Assembly (NCBI GenBank): GCA_021401465.1
Contig: JADDMT010000029.1
Location: 62,001 to 126,000, forward strand
Direction of reading: 5' to 3'
Length of the DNA stretch: 64,000 nt
From: Teratosphaeria epicoccoides
Lineage: Eukaryota > Ascomycota > Dothideomycetes > Mycosphaerellales > Teratosphaeriaceae
This document shows, piece by piece, positions 53,559-64,000 of this stretch. A program made the position numbers and the translations under genes. How positions within the stretch are numbered: the first letter of the stretch is position 1; each line of letters opens with the position of its first letter. Under the pieces are notes generated by a model that saw only the letters and a program-made list of their open reading frames with translations, was not told the DNA's origin and ran no database searches.

Positions 53559-53649
53559 AGCAGAGTCTCTTTATATCTGATGTACAATTTGTATTTATGA
53601 TTCCAATCATGCTACTGTGCCATGCACGCTCCAATGAACGAATTAGCCC

Positions 53650-56600
53650 TTACGAAGGCATGCCAAAAAATCTGTCTCTCCAATTTCCATCTATGCCTGG
53701 CTGATACCCACCATCGCTCGCCCTCCCAAAAGCTGGCGCCCTCCTCTGCACATCGCCACCCCAAGGCTGATCCACCCACGCGCCACTCGCACGATCCAAG
53801 ACTTCCGCAATGCGTTTGGTGAAGACGTCGATCACAGGATCGGCCTCTAGGAATGTTCCTTGCCCTGGCTTGACTTCTGCCAAAGCCTGGAACGCGGCAT
53901 TGAGCGCCCTGTCAAGGGCCTTCCTGGTCTCCAACACCAGCTTGGCGGCAAAGGCTCGGTCTGTCGCTTGGACATAGATTGGAAGCCAACCATCCATCTC
54001 AAGTTTTGTTGGGCCAACCATTTCGAGTCTGCCACCAAACAAAGCTGCGAAGAGAGGATGTAGGACCGTCGTGTCGCGCATATGCAAAGAGACGCCATCG
54101 TTTGATCTGCTCAATGTATTGAATGTCATCAATGTGCCAGTGTCCAGCTTCATGTCTTTGTTTCTCTTTTTCATGTCATCGTTGATAGATGATGGATGAA
54201 TCATGGCATTACCTTCGTTGCGCGTTCGCCAAGACACTCCTGCTTGATACCGTTTCACGGCTAGATTCGGATATACGCCAGAAAGCCACAAGCACTTGAC
54301 CAGAGCTGCATTGCCCGAGTTACGATTTACAGCATCGGGCCCGAACTGACCAGGCTTACTTTGCTCGGCAAAAATGCCTGCCTTCAGAAGACCATTGTCT
54401 GTCAGAGCCTGCACAATCTGCCGAGCAGTAGAATCAATATTCTTGAATGCGCCATAGTGGACGCTGGTTTGCCGAGCTTGATCGTGAGCTCTTGAAACAC
54501 CATAACGCCTCGTAGCGTCAGCGATGTCTTGAAAAGCTGCAAGCGTTGCGATGTGGTCGCTCGAGCCACCGTCAGCATATTGATGCTTGCTTCTGTTCGC
54601 TCTTTGCTTTGCTTCTTGACCAATACCGCTAATAAACAGTGGTCGCTCGTTCGCAGCTGCGCTGAGGAGAAGGATTGGGCTTAAGCAGCGGAAGACAAGG
54701 CCAATAACGACCATCTTACCCAGCGAAGGATGAATGGGCAGCTTTGCCAGCACGCGGCCGAGCGCTGTGAGATTTTCGTCCTCTGTAAACGCCTCTATCG
54801 CTTTCAATTCCGAAGTCGCCGCCTGTATAGCGCGAGGAGCTGGTGGCTCGATCGCTTGAGAAAGGAATTCGCCCACATCATCTTCAGGGAACTGCTGCCG
54901 TACTGCAAGACAGGTTTCTTGCAGATCTGAGCGCAGCAGCTCAGGTAAGCCAACGTTCTTCAAAGTCGCAGATCTTTCTCTTGAATAGAGGGCATAGTAG
55001 TGGCCCTCTGACACTCTGCCAGCTCGGCCTGCCCTCTGCTTGGCGTTTGAGCGGCTCTCCCAGACGGTTTGAAGACCTGAAATGCGCGTGACTTGATCGT
55101 AGCGTGTTTCACGAAGCTTGCCAGCGTCGACCACATGCCTCACGTCAGTGACAGTGACACTTGTTTCTGCGATGTTGGTTGAAAGAATGATCTTGCGGCA
55201 GCCTGGAGGTGTGGGCTTGAATATTGCGTCTTGTTCATTTTTGGGCACAGACGAGTGCAGAAGGCAGATCCTGAATTTTGCGCCATCCGAAAAGTCCATA
55301 CCGAATATTCGAGACCCTAGCAGCTGTCTTTCGGTCGTGATGATCTCGTCCAGGCCGGGCAAGAACGCCAATATGGCCCCTTCCTCACCAGTACGGGCGA
55401 TGTGAGCGATCGTGGAAGCTACTAACGATGTCGGGACCCATGCGTCTTCTTTGGCTTGCGCTGGATCGTCGTCCTCCGCCCCACTTTCAACCCATGGCTG
55501 CTTCTGGCGCTTCCAGTCAATTGCGGACTCATTCCCGCTGACAGCTTGCAACGCTAGCTCTCGTTCTAGATACTTGTCGGAAACTTTGTCTTGGGCCAAA
55601 ATCGCGTTCAACTCTGGACCATAACTCCTCAACTCATCCATGATCTGACCAAGGTGCTTCTCCTTCACAGGGAAAGTCCGTCCCGGCACCGAGAGAGAGG
55701 GCGCAGGTTCAGAGCCATCAGCTTGCTTGAAATAGTTGGCAAACAACTCCGTGTCGAGTGTGGCAGACATCAGAACGACTTTTGGCACCAATTTTCCACA
55801 GGCTTGACGTTTCGCAAGCGCTTTCTTGAGCACGACCATGAGGAAGTCGATATTTATATCACGTTCGTGTACCTCGTCGATGACAATGTGTGAGAGGGTG
55901 TCTAGAACGCCGTCGGGATCGTGCTTGAGCTGTTCAAGAAGAATCCCAGTGGTGCAGTACGCGATGCTGCCTCCATTTTGAGGCAGCTTGACGTCGAAAC
56001 GCACATGATACCCGACAGACTCCTGCAAAGGCTCGGCGCGCTCGGCCGCCACCCTTACGGCCACGGAGGTCGCGGCAATGCGCCTTGGCTGAGTGCAGAC
56101 GATATTGCAATAGGCGCCTCGCCCCCGGACGATGTTATCTTCAAGCAGAATCTGCGGCACCTGCGTGGTTTTACCGCTCCCAGTCGCGCCGACCACAATG
56201 CTGTAAAGGTGCTTCGAGACCATATTCGATACCTGATCTCGGTACTCGCTCATTGGCAGCAAAGCCTTCTTCCTGCGCAGGTCCGCCAAATCAGGGTCTT
56301 CTTCGAATCTCCTTTGCTTATCTGCAAGCATGCTGCTACGACTCTCCATCTCTACCGATGAGAGAAGCCCCCTTCGGCGCCGGACAAAATCAGATTTCCT
56401 CTCCTTTGCAGCAGGTAGAATCTCGCGACCATCAGGCAGGCCAGCTGCTCGCGCGTCGACAAGTGCAGTCTTCATCAGGTGCAATGTCCCAGGGTCGATA
56501 CGCAGGTCGATAGATGGCGGTGGCTTCAGTAGTTGGCCATTTCCCTCCTTCAGACGCCGCTCAAACCGATCAAGTGCATCAGGCCGTGTCTTCGCCAGTC

Positions 56601-58380
56601 CAACGGCTGCCACCAGGTAAGCTAGCTCTTCTGCTTGCTTCTTGGTTGTCATCATGGCTCGCGGACCTTGTGGCTCGCCGTTGATCTTCACTTGAGCAAT
56701 ATTGAGGTTCGTACCACGGCGATTCGTACTCTCGGTCTCGACTTCGACGTTCCAGGCTTGCTGGTTCTCTCGCAGGAATTCAATGAACTGCTTTGCCGTA
56801 TCGGTATTCAGCAGACGAAAGCCAGAAGAGGGCTGGAGTCGTGCGGCGGCGTCAGGATCGCCCTTAATGAGATCCTCGATAGCACGCTTGAAGCTGACAG
56901 CGGCGGCCAACTCGACCAAGCGAAAGTCTTGACCAACCTTAGTCACCTCAACTCCAAGCTCTGCCAATCTGATGCTGACGTGTACGAGAGACGCAGACGA
57001 TTTCGCTTTCCTCTGACGAAAAGTGCGTGGCACAGGCTTTGAGATCTCGATCTGAGGGACTTGGCCGAGGCTCGCGGCGAAATTATAGATCTCTGTTTTG
57101 GCGTCTTTCTCCGCTTTCATGGTTGTGGCATCAATGCCCACAGTGTGTTCCGGCGTGCCATGGTCGAGTAGCTCTTTCAGAGTGCCGTTCTCGTGCAAAT
57201 TGCATAGTGCAGAGTACCAAGCCGCCTGTTTGGACTTTTTCTTGCTTGAATCCTCACCTTCGCCCTCGCCAAGGACTTCGTCACTGTCAGGCGAAAGTAA
57301 CTGTAAACTGGTTCGGAAAACGGTTGTGCCTTTCGATGGTCCTGGTCCAGAAGCAGAATTGACGTTGACTTGAAGTGATAAGCCAAGCCGTTCGTATAAC
57401 GTGACGAAGCCGGTATGAATCGTAGCAGCGTCAAAAAGCGTCGCCGGGGCACCAGGATACTGTTCTCGATTCGGCGCGACCAGAGTCCTCTTCAAATACT
57501 TGAGAGTTTTTAACTCTTGGTGCTTGACATCAGCCCCGGCGCTTGGTGACTCTATCAGTGTAGGTAACGCTCCACGTGAATGAATTATGGCAATAGCGTG
57601 AAGCCATGCCGCCTGTCGCGCTCTACCTTTGCTGATGCCGCGCCCAAGTACCACGCCCTCGAATGTACCACGGACGTTCAACCGCAATTTACAGAGCCAA
57701 CCACTTTTCTTTCCCGCATGATGGTGGCTTATTTCGGCTTGTAGTTGACGACGCGCACGTGCGCAAAGGCTTTGCAGCGCGGATTCAAATTCCCCGTTCT
57801 CGACAGCGCGTGATATCTTGGCTGAGCCATACTCGTCTGTTGCCGGCAGAGCCATGGTCGTTCGAATGACATCAAGGTCTGGCGCGTGCTCGGCTGTCGA
57901 GTCTTCCCCAGTGGGGTCAGTTGCGGCTACATTCCCTCCTGGTCCACGAGTGATAGAATTAAGCACCTCATCCAAGCTGGACACAGGATTGTCCGACACC
58001 TCAGCCTGGCTAATCCGAGCATTTAACGAAGTTTCCAGGTCTTTTGTCAAATTCAGATTCGACTTGATGCCTCTGAGCGCCTCCAGCAGCCTTTCTGTCT
58101 TTTTTTGTCGTTTCGTCTTGGTCGACGACGTCGTTGGCTGTTGCAGTGGCGATTCTGTCTTTGTGTTTGAGTCGAAATGTTGAGACGCTTCCGTCTGCTC
58201 AGCTCGCATGCGATTGACTTCTGCGTCTTCCACAGTCGCATAATGTCGTGATCCTCGAGGTAGGCGCGAGCGCCATATTGGCGCACCTGACGCAGTGAGA
58301 TTCGACCTACCATATTTGTACGCCAGGGTTCGAATGGCAGGCGGGAGACAGAGCCAATTCGACGCAGGCGCATGTGCCAT
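53650..58380 (-). CDS. DEAH-box RNA helicase with mitochondrial presequence
   Basis: SF2 helicase of the DHX29/30/36/57 group, 1576 aa in one exon. The start MAHAPASNWLCLPPAIRTLAYKYGRS, followed by RLPRGSRHYATVED, is a strong mitochondrial presequence, so a role in mitochondrial RNA or ribosome biology (as known for animal DHX30) is inferred. Two dsRBD-like stretches lie in the 700-residue N-terminal part (for example KQAAWYSALCNLHENGTLKE near residue 390). Helicase motifs are complete: I GATGSGKTTQ (about residue 730), Ia TQPRRIAATS, II DEVHERD, III LMSATLD, V STNIAETSVTV, VI QRAGRAGR. HA2 and OB-fold parts follow (LRSDLQETCLAV, PPAPRAIQAATSELKAIEAF, VYPNLAVKRYQAGVSWRTRN). The C-terminus GNWRDRFFGMPS extends beyond the OB fold. 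It is the largest gene in the window. Confidence 0.95.
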   Translation of the reverse strand: MAHAPASNWLCLPPAIRTLAYKYGRSNLTASGAPIWRSRLPRGSRHYATVEDAEVNRMRAEQTEASQHFDSNTKTESPLQQPTTSSTKTKRQKKTERLLEALRGIKSNLNLTKDLETSLNARISQAEVSDNPVSSLDEVLNSITRGPGGNVAATDPTGEDSTAEHAPDLDVIRTTMALPATDEYGSAKISRAVENGEFESALQSLCARARRQLQAEISHHHAGKKSGWLCKLRLNVRGTFEGVVLGRGISKGRARQAAWLHAIAIIHSRGALPTLIESPSAGADVKHQELKTLKYLKRTLVAPNREQYPGAPATLFDAATIHTGFVTLYERLGLSLQVNVNSASGPGPSKGTTVFRTSLQLLSPDSDEVLGEGEGEDSSKKKSKQAAWYSALCNLHENGTLKELLDHGTPEHTVGIDATTMKAEKDAKTEIYNFAASLGQVPQIEISKPVPRTFRQRKAKSSASLVHVSIRLAELGVEVTKVGQDFRLVELAAAVSFKRAIEDLIKGDPDAAARLQPSSGFRLLNTDTAKQFIEFLRENQQAWNVEVETESTNRRGTNLNIAQVKINGEPQGPRAMMTTKKQAEELAYLVAAVGLAKTRPDALDRFERRLKEGNGQLLKPPPSIDLRIDPGTLHLMKTALVDARAAGLPDGREILPAAKERKSDFVRRRRGLLSSVEMESRSSMLADKQRRFEEDPDLADLRRKKALLPMSEYRDQVSNMVSKHLYSIVVGATGSGKTTQVPQILLEDNIVRGRGAYCNIVCTQPRRIAATSVAVRVAAERAEPLQESVGYHVRFDVKLPQNGGSIAYCTTGILLEQLKHDPDGVLDTLSHIVIDEVHERDINIDFLMVVLKKALAKRQACGKLVPKVVLMSATLDTELFANYFKQADGSEPAPSLSVPGRTFPVKEKHLGQIMDELRSYGPELNAILAQDKVSDKYLERELALQAVSGNESAIDWKRQKQPWVESGAEDDDPAQAKEDAWVPTSLVASTIAHIARTGEEGAILAFLPGLDEIITTERQLLGSRIFGMDFSDGAKFRICLLHSSVPKNEQDAIFKPTPPGCRKIILSTNIAETSVTVTDVRHVVDAGKLRETRYDQVTRISGLQTVWESRSNAKQRAGRAGRVSEGHYYALYSRERSATLKNVGLPELLRSDLQETCLAVRQQFPEDDVGEFLSQAIEPPAPRAIQAATSELKAIEAFTEDENLTALGRVLAKLPIHPSLGKMVVIGLVFRCLSPILLLSAAANERPLFISGIGQEAKQRANRSKHQYADGGSSDHIATLAAFQDIADATRRYGVSRAHDQARQTSVHYGAFKNIDSTARQIVQALTDNGLLKAGIFAEQSKPGQFGPDAVNRNSGNAALVKCLWLSGVYPNLAVKRYQAGVSWRTRNEGNAMIHPSSINDDMKKRNKDMKLDTGTLMTFNTLSRSNDGVSLHMRDTTVLHPLFAALFGGRLEMVGPTKLEMDGWLPIYVQATDRAFAAKLVLETRKALDRALNAAFQALAEVKPGQGTFLEADPVIDVFTKRIAEVLDRASGAWVDQPWGGDVQRRAPAFGRASDGGYQPGIDGNWRDRFFGMPS

Positions 58381-58895
58381 CTCGGTAAGTTCTGCGGTAT
58401 GCTACACCACCATGTATTCTCGCGGATCGTCTCAAGATAGCCACGCGGATTTGGTTGATGATCTGGGTGTGTTTTGTTGAATTCGTCGATTGTTTCTGGT
58501 TGCACATCGCGGGCCCAAATGGAGAGATTTCATCTCGGTCTGGTCGGCATGCGATTTGTCCGGCACGCATGACTCATGCTACACTCACAAAGGGCTCACG
58601 CTGTCGCCGCCATCCTCGCTCGGCGAACATTACTATGAATTCAGTACTGCATTGACGGCAAGTCGTTTCTCGCTGGCAGATTGATAGCGATGTCTCAATC
58701 ACGTGCAATGACCGCATGTCAAAGCTGATGCAGTCATTCCCGACCAACGAGACTGGTATTCGTGAGTAGATGGGCAGACTGGAAGATGTAGACGAGTGGG
58801 ACCACAACGACCAGCAATCGTGGATGTTCGATCTCAGAGGCTCGATCAACCGGTCGACCTGCTGAGGCTACTGAGGTTCAACACACACTTTTCAG
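58381..58895. other. Intergenic
   Basis: 515 bp holding the helicase promoter and the SDR 3' end. No gene was recognised. Confidence 0.55.
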
Positions 58896-59849
58896 CTACA
58901 GCTTGTTGGGAAACAAAGGCGCAGTCCGACCGCCTCGGAAAAGATCCAACATCTCCTTCCCCATCCACTGGCCCCTCGTCTTCGCAATACCGCCTTCGAT
59001 CTCCTGGATCCGATTCGCTTGGATCAAGTAGCCAGCACCATTCGCTTTCATACCAAGACCAAATACGTGGGCCACAAGCAAAGCAACGGTCTCTGCGTTG
59101 TTGATAGGCACACCCCTTGCTGCCATTACCTTACCCCATTCTTGCACAGTTTGCCCAGGTCTGACGCCAGCGACGATAGGCGTCAATGTGATACCTGGGG
59201 CAATGACACTGATGGCCACGCCAACCTTGGCGCAGTCGCCTTTCAGTGCTCTCATGTACCCTACTACACCATGCTTGGCTGCCGAATACAATGGTGCTCC
59301 GGCTGAGGCGAGGTAGCCAGCAAGAGAGGCAGTCATGATGATGCTGCCGCCTCTGCCGTTACCCGAGCCCCGTCGTCGACCAGTCTTGATATCGTGGTCA
59401 TTCCTCATATGGTACACTGCGAGTTTTAGGCTGTCACCAACGGCTCTAATATCGACGTCGATGGTCCTCCTGTCCGGTTCTGCCAGCTCGCCTTGGCTAT
59501 CCAGATGGTCCGTGAAGATTTGCTCGCCCGTCTCACCTATGCCAGCATTGACGTACACGGCATCGAGACGGCCGAAGTGAGCTGCAGCTTTTGCAAAGGC
59601 GGACCGTTGTGATTGCCAGCTCGTGATGTCTGCTGGAATATAGAGGAAGCGGGAGGAATGAGCGAGCTCAGGCACCGCTGGAGGCTGAGGTGCGCGATCG
59701 AGGATAGCTACATTGTTGTCATGATCCGCGTTGTGGAGACATAGCGCTGTTGCGAGACCAATGCCGGATGCGCCACCAGTGATCAGGATGGTGGAGTGCT
59801 TTGGCGGTTCCGCAGTGGATGGCGTCAGGCTGAAAGGCTCACTGGCCAT
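58896..59849 (-). CDS. Classical short-chain dehydrogenase/reductase
   Basis: SDR oxidoreductase of unknown substrate, 317 aa, single exon. The Rossmann motif TGGASGIG (about residues 25-32) is followed by an acidic residue in AILDRAP, pointing to NAD(H). PADITSW, the NAG motif in VYVNAGIGETGE, the catalytic serine in SIIMTASLAGYL, and YSAAKHG with Tyr and Lys are all present, then VIAPGITLTPI. A loop rich in Asp, Arg and Gly (DHDIKTGRRRGSGNGRGG) is inserted before the catalytic serine. The C-terminus lacks a clear peroxisomal signal (ends PNKL). 15-hydroxyprostaglandin-dehydrogenase-like SDRs in fungi look similar. ATG 59849 starts a short disordered leader and is the only good choice. Confidence 0.93.
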   Translation of the reverse strand: MASEPFSLTPSTAEPPKHSTILITGGASGIGLATALCLHNADHDNNVAILDRAPQPPAVPELAHSSRFLYIPADITSWQSQRSAFAKAAAHFGRLDAVYVNAGIGETGEQIFTDHLDSQGELAEPDRRTIDVDIRAVGDSLKLAVYHMRNDHDIKTGRRRGSGNGRGGSIIMTASLAGYLASAGAPLYSAAKHGVVGYMRALKGDCAKVGVAISVIAPGITLTPIVAGVRPGQTVQEWGKVMAARGVPINNAETVALLVAHVFGLGMKANGAGYLIQANRIQEIEGGIAKTRGQWMGKEMLDLFRGGRTAPLFPNKL

Positions 59850-61093
59850 GATGAGGCGTATGTACAGGATTTCGAGGCGTCAGAACCCGCTCCCGCTTCA
59901 GCGTCACATCTCGTTCAAGTCAGCGTCGTGTTCGAGATGTCGATGCAGTAATGTCGCCAAAGGAATTGCCTCGGCACAGTGCATGATCGGCGCCGACAAG
60001 AGCTATCACAGCTCCGAGATGCTACTAGTATTTCTCAACTCGTACTTCCATATCCTTCCACCATCATGATCGCCTCGGAAATACATGCGCCATTGCATGA
60101 GCATGGGACGAATGATCTCGTCTGACAAAGTCAGGCACCCACACGTACGACAACCTATGCCAAGCCGCCATGGATGGCTCTTCGGACGCGCCGTTGACAA
60201 TTTAAATCAGTACGTCAAGCCTTGCCGGCGATTTACTGGCACTGCAATCATCAGCCGTGCTGCTTCCAACTTGCACATCCTCTGCTGTTCTATAGTAAAC
60301 CTGGCAAATGCGTTGAGAAAGGTCCGTCACGATATACGCAGCAGAAACCTGCATTGTTCAGGGGCTAAACTCGATCCACCCCAGTTGCACTTGGATGTCC
60401 ACGGGGAAGTACAAATGTACCATATGTGCTTCTGATGTAGATCAAAGACAATCCAGTTTTGCCTCCTCATCAAACACTGGTTCTACGACTAACCCGGTAG
60501 TGAGCCTATCTATTCAGATCTGAAAATGCGCTCAACGACGTTTGTCAAGGCTGCAATCATGCTAGCCACTTCTACACCAATTGACGGCGCAGATGATCTC
60601 ATCTCAAATTCTACGATCTGCATGGGCGCGTTCCCTGTCAACATATGTATGGACAAGGTCTCGATCTTGAGCGGGACAAACAACGAAACGGACTACACGA
60701 TATGATGCCCTAGCACCACGGACTATTATGACTTAGCGCCGTGAAGTCGTTGAGATTGTTGTGCGAAGTCGTGCTGCTGGGCGCTCAATTGGAGACGGGG
60801 GAAGATGCAGGGCACAATGTATACGGCGTTATAGGCTGGGCCTTATCGTGAAGTCGACTTGATGCAACCCTCGAGGGATGGCTTCGGAACCAAATGCCAG
60901 ATTGACAGGATCCAAACCTTGACAATAGAACATTCCCTGCGTAACGCCGTGACATTCAGAAAAGAGGGCAAAGGCGGACTATCGGCTGGTAGGTCTTCAT
61001 ACTCATAAACTATCCGACACCTCAGGAAGGATTGTCGCATAAGGTGTGGGTGAAGCTCGGTTCACATCCAGCAACATGATAGCAACTATGCTC
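59850..61093. other. Intergenic
   Basis: 1.24 kb between the SDR start and the thioredoxin stop. No gene, repeat or RNA was recognised. Confidence 0.55.
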
Positions 61094-61468
61094 TCACTGC
61101 CCAGCCGCTTTCTTCTTGGCCAAACCTCCCAGCTTCTCAGCTGCCGCAGTCAACTTTCTGACATCGGCACCCTGCACCATTTTGTCACCATTCACCGCGA
61201 CCTGCTTGCCGTGCTTGAAGAACATGAAAGTAGGCATCGCACTGACGCAGTATGCCGCCGCGATATCTCGAGCCGAGTCAACGTTGACCTTGGCAAATGC
61301 CAGAATATCATCGACCGCGTGCTGCTTGGCCAGATTGGCATATACGGGAGCGACTTGCTTGCATGGGCCGCACCAGTCCGCGTAGAAGTCGATGGCGACG
61401 TAGGTGTTGTTACTGAAGAGATTCTGGAGGTCGGAGAGCGAGCTCGGGTGCGCGAGAGTGTCTGCCAT
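61094..61468 (-). CDS. Thioredoxin
   Basis: Small dithiol oxidoreductase, 124 aa, single exon. The active site is WCGPC (Trp32, Cys33, Cys36), preceded by VAIDFYAD. The cis-proline lies in AMPTFMFFKHGK, and a lysine/alanine-rich C-terminal extension (EKLGGLAKKKAAGQ) goes about 15 residues beyond the usual thioredoxin fold. ATG 61468 gives MADTLAHPSSL, without targeting signal, so it is probably cytosolic; the frame is open upstream only from a GTG. It would reduce peroxiredoxins, ribonucleotide reductase and methionine sulfoxide reductase as usual for the family. The 250 bp to the desaturase start form a divergent promoter. Confidence 0.95.
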   Translation of the reverse strand: MADTLAHPSSLSDLQNLFSNNTYVAIDFYADWCGPCKQVAPVYANLAKQHAVDDILAFAKVNVDSARDIAAAYCVSAMPTFMFFKHGKQVAVNGDKMVQGADVRKLTAAAEKLGGLAKKKAAGQ

Positions 61469-61719
61469 AGTTATCTTATGGTCCGGCGGATCCTGGGTCC
61501 AGATGCAATGTCGCACCTTCCTATGTGGTGATGAAGAAGTTGCAGTTGGACCAAGCTCCTTCTACCTTAGCCTGTTCGGTAAGCCCCACAGAACCAGATC
61601 CGACCGAGGGGTTCCGCTCATGTACCTCGAAAATCAATATTCAAGTCAGCTTTTTTGTTTTCTCACACACTGCTGGCCGGTGCACCGCTGTCCAGTTGTT
61701 GTCACACTGTTCAGCCGCT

Positions 61720-62892
61720 ATGGCACTGTCGGTCGCTACCACCACCACCACCACCACCACCCAGAGGAAGGTGGGGAAGCTGCATGGCGATGGCAAAGAC
61801 ACGTACGATCGCTTCTTCTGGACTTACACCGAAGAGCCGCATATGAGCAGACGAAAGGCCATCATTAAGGCCCATCCCGAGGTCAGTAGCTGAATTGGGA
61901 AGGCACGGTTATTTCTTGACATCTGTCAGGTTCTCAAATTGTGCGGCCCGGAACCATTGACGATTCCCGTCGTCCTCGCGGTTGTCAGTCTCCAAGTCTC
62001 TTGCGCCTACCTAATCCGCAACCAGCCTTTCCTCTCGTGGCCTGTGTTTCTCACCGCGTACATCATCGGCGCCACAGCGAACCAGAATCTCTTCCTCGCG
62101 ATACATGAGATCAGCCATAATCTCGCCTTCAAAAGCTCCTTGGCGAATCGATTGTTTGCCATCGTGGCCAATCTGCCAATCGGGATCCCATATAGCGCGA
62201 GTTTCAGGCCATATCACCTGACACATCACAAGAGCTTGGGCGTTGATGGATTGGACACGGATCTGCCGACCGCGTTGGAGGCTTGGTTCCTGGACTCGGT
62301 AGCTGGAAAGGCATTTTTCGCGACGTTTCAGATCTTGTTTTACGCGCTCCGCCCAATGATGGTGTACAAGCTCCCGCTGACAGGCATTCACGCACTGAAT
62401 GTGGCTGTGCAGCTGGCATTCGACTATGTGCTAGTCCAGACTTGCGGTGGCCAGGCTCTGGGATACCTGATTTTGTCTTCGTTCCTGGCTGGCTCGCTGC
62501 ACCCATGCGCGGGCCATTTCATCGCTGAGCACTATGTCTTTGCACAGCATAGTAAGTCTCTGCAGCCAACGAAGAAGCCGGAAAGCAAAGTTGCGCCGCC
62601 AGAGACGTACAGCTACTACGGCAGTCTCAATGCGCTGACCTACAATGTGGGACTGCATAATGAGCATCATGACTTCCCGGCCATTCCTTGGACGAGGCTC
62701 TGGAAGCTGAATCAGATCGCCAATGAGTTCTACTGCGATCTGCCGTGCCATCACAGCTGGGTGGCCGTTATTTGGCAATTCATCTGGGACAACGAGACGG
62801 GCATGTGGTGTAGGGTCAAGCGGAAAGAGGGCGGCAGACTTGTTGGTGGCAAGGGACACGCACAGGTGCAACCGGTCACCGTGGCACCCTGA
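61720..62892 (+). CDS. Sphingolipid delta(4)-desaturase
   Basis: ER membrane desaturase that introduces the delta-4 double bond into dihydroceramide, on the route to fungal glucosylceramide. Two exons, 61720-61881 and 61930-62892, give 374 aa; the 48-nt intron (gtcagt..ctgtcag) joins KAHPE to VLKLCGPEP in frame. The N-terminus carries a polythreonine run (residues 7-14), then the family box FFWTYTEEPHMSRRKAI. The three histidine boxes are intact: HEISH (113-117), HLTHH (150-154), HNEHH (297-301). Four to six hydrophobic helices surround them. The C-terminal tail is Gly/Lys-rich. The ATG is chosen because the Thr run and N-terminal box follow directly; no in-frame alternative is better. Confidence 0.95.
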
Positions 62893-64000
62893 AGGTGCAA
62901 ATGTTAAAGATCGATAGGGTAATTTTGACATTCGTTCAGCTATATTGACGGTCCAGGCCTGGTCCCAAATGGCGATGCATGTGCAGCGCACAACGTTGCG
63001 CAAAGGACAGCCGGCCGGGCTGCCAAATAGTCAGACGCGACACTAATAAATCGCAGCACCATCGTGTAGTTTCTCTGCGCGGTGACTGGATGATACATGT
63101 GTCGGGTGCGCCAGGTACAGCATAACCTCGAGTCGAAATTTCGCTGAAGGTCAGTGGGTAAGTTCGAGAACAGCGACAACGACAACTACGGAACTGCAGG
63201 ATCACCTTCCATGGAGACTGTTAGGAACCCATCCGTTCGGAGGACTTCGCGGGTGAAATCCGAGCGACTCTGACGGCTGCTTCGCTGCTTAACGGCCCCA
63301 AATGCCCCTTTTCGCTGTGTTTTGGACACTACAAAAACCAATAATCCTGCGACCATCTGCATTGGCTGATTATCGACAACACGGGCAGCGATCACCATAA
63401 GCGGTGTTCGACACACCATTGACCTCTCGGCATATTTGACGGTCCCCGTAGTAGCCTTGCGCTGTCCTTCGGCCCACAGCTCTTTATGCCGTCGGGTGCT
63501 TTTCCTACACGCCGTTTCGTGACCCTCACGTTCTCATCAGGCCAAAACCATACCTTTCATACTATTTTACCAAGAGTGACTCACGCAAAGCATAGCAAAG
63601 CCTGCCCGTCACAGCGATAATCGCCCGCCGTTCCAATAGTACACCATTCCTGGTGGGTCGGCGCCCGTCCTTCTCGCAGCTCAAGAGTGTTCATCCGAGG
63701 CCCAGACTCACGGCGATTTCATGCAATTGCCAGCTTTGTTTTGTTGGAGGGGGCACTTTTCACTTGGCAGTTCCGGAGGTAGGGCTTGCCTCCGGTGCTC
63801 TCTTCGGCTCTGCAGCAGAGAGAAGATTCGGCCAGGCATACTTCGAAGGGCTCGTGAAAGCGTAGCATAATGCTCTGGCTCTAGTCTATCATACAATGTC
63901 CACGCAAGTACGTCCCAGACTCAGCGCATGCTCGTGACACCAACGCCTACCACAATGTCAAAAACACACTCCGACGTTGAGTACTGGGTCGTTTGTCCAT
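62893..64000. other. Intergenic to the window end
   Basis: 1.1 kb. No complete gene. At 63897 an ATG followed by TCCACGCAA and a consensus donor gtacgt could be the first small exon of a gene lying beyond the window, but nothing supports it further. Confidence 0.4.

Noticed and set aside
1..64000. tRNA or rRNA genes and intact transposons
   Set aside because: No B-box-containing cloverleaf, rRNA motif, reverse transcriptase, transposase or terminal repeats were recognised by eye; a tRNA and repeat-library scan would be decisive.

Overview
The window is nuclear DNA of a filamentous ascomycete (Pezizomycotina). Genes are monocistronic with long spacers. They carry short GT-AG introns of about 43-150 nt, often with CTNAC/CTGAC-like branch sites. 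They include fungus-typical families: a DUF3292 protein, a DUF7820-like membrane protein, a DUF6536 relic, an Nrd1-like RRM protein and a hyaluronan-synthase-like GT2. A Dothideomycete is my best guess from the family mix, but the sequence alone does not prove it.

Left block (1-17.9 kb): HMG-CoA synthase ERG13, a large single-pass membrane protein, the tRNA adenosine deaminase subunit TAD2, a DUF3292 membrane protein, a five-exon acidic nuclear protein, a small probable mitochondrial membrane protein with 16-bp tandem repeats upstream, an F-box/LRR pseudogene, and a processive GT2 glycosyltransferase.

Middle island (about 18-28.4 kb): gene-poor and decaying. It starts with a 15-bp tandem repeat right behind GT2. 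It contains one apparently intact secreted cysteine-containing protein (21.8-22.8 kb), then a broken GH78 alpha-L-rhamnosidase and a broken MFS sugar transporter in tandem on the same strand. I read these two as the remains of a plant-glycoside uptake/hydrolysis cluster. A 22-bp perfect palindrome follows.

Right block (28.4-64 kb): dense housekeeping genes. These are the exosome subunit MTR3, a PMP3/SNA-type stress peptide, a small secreted protein, a kinesin-6, two mitochondrial PPR proteins (one Cya5/Pet309-like), a decayed DUF6536 gene, phosphomevalonate kinase ERG8, two SDR enzymes, a 72-aa six-cysteine secreted protein, an Nrd1-like RRM protein, the Rieske-insertion AAA chaperone BCS1, a mitochondrial-looking DEAH helicase, thioredoxin and a sphingolipid delta-4 desaturase.

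Links between genes: ERG13 and ERG8 act in the mevalonate pathway. The two PPR proteins, BCS1, the DEAH helicase and the 137-aa protein all point to mitochondrial gene expression or respiratory assembly. GT2, the desaturase and three secreted cysteine-containing proteins are surface- or host-facing. Several neighbours are divergent over 190-590 bp and probably share promoter regions. No tRNA, rRNA, CRISPR array or intact transposon was recognised. I read everything by eye, so exon borders are predictions from splice motifs, frame and family similarity.
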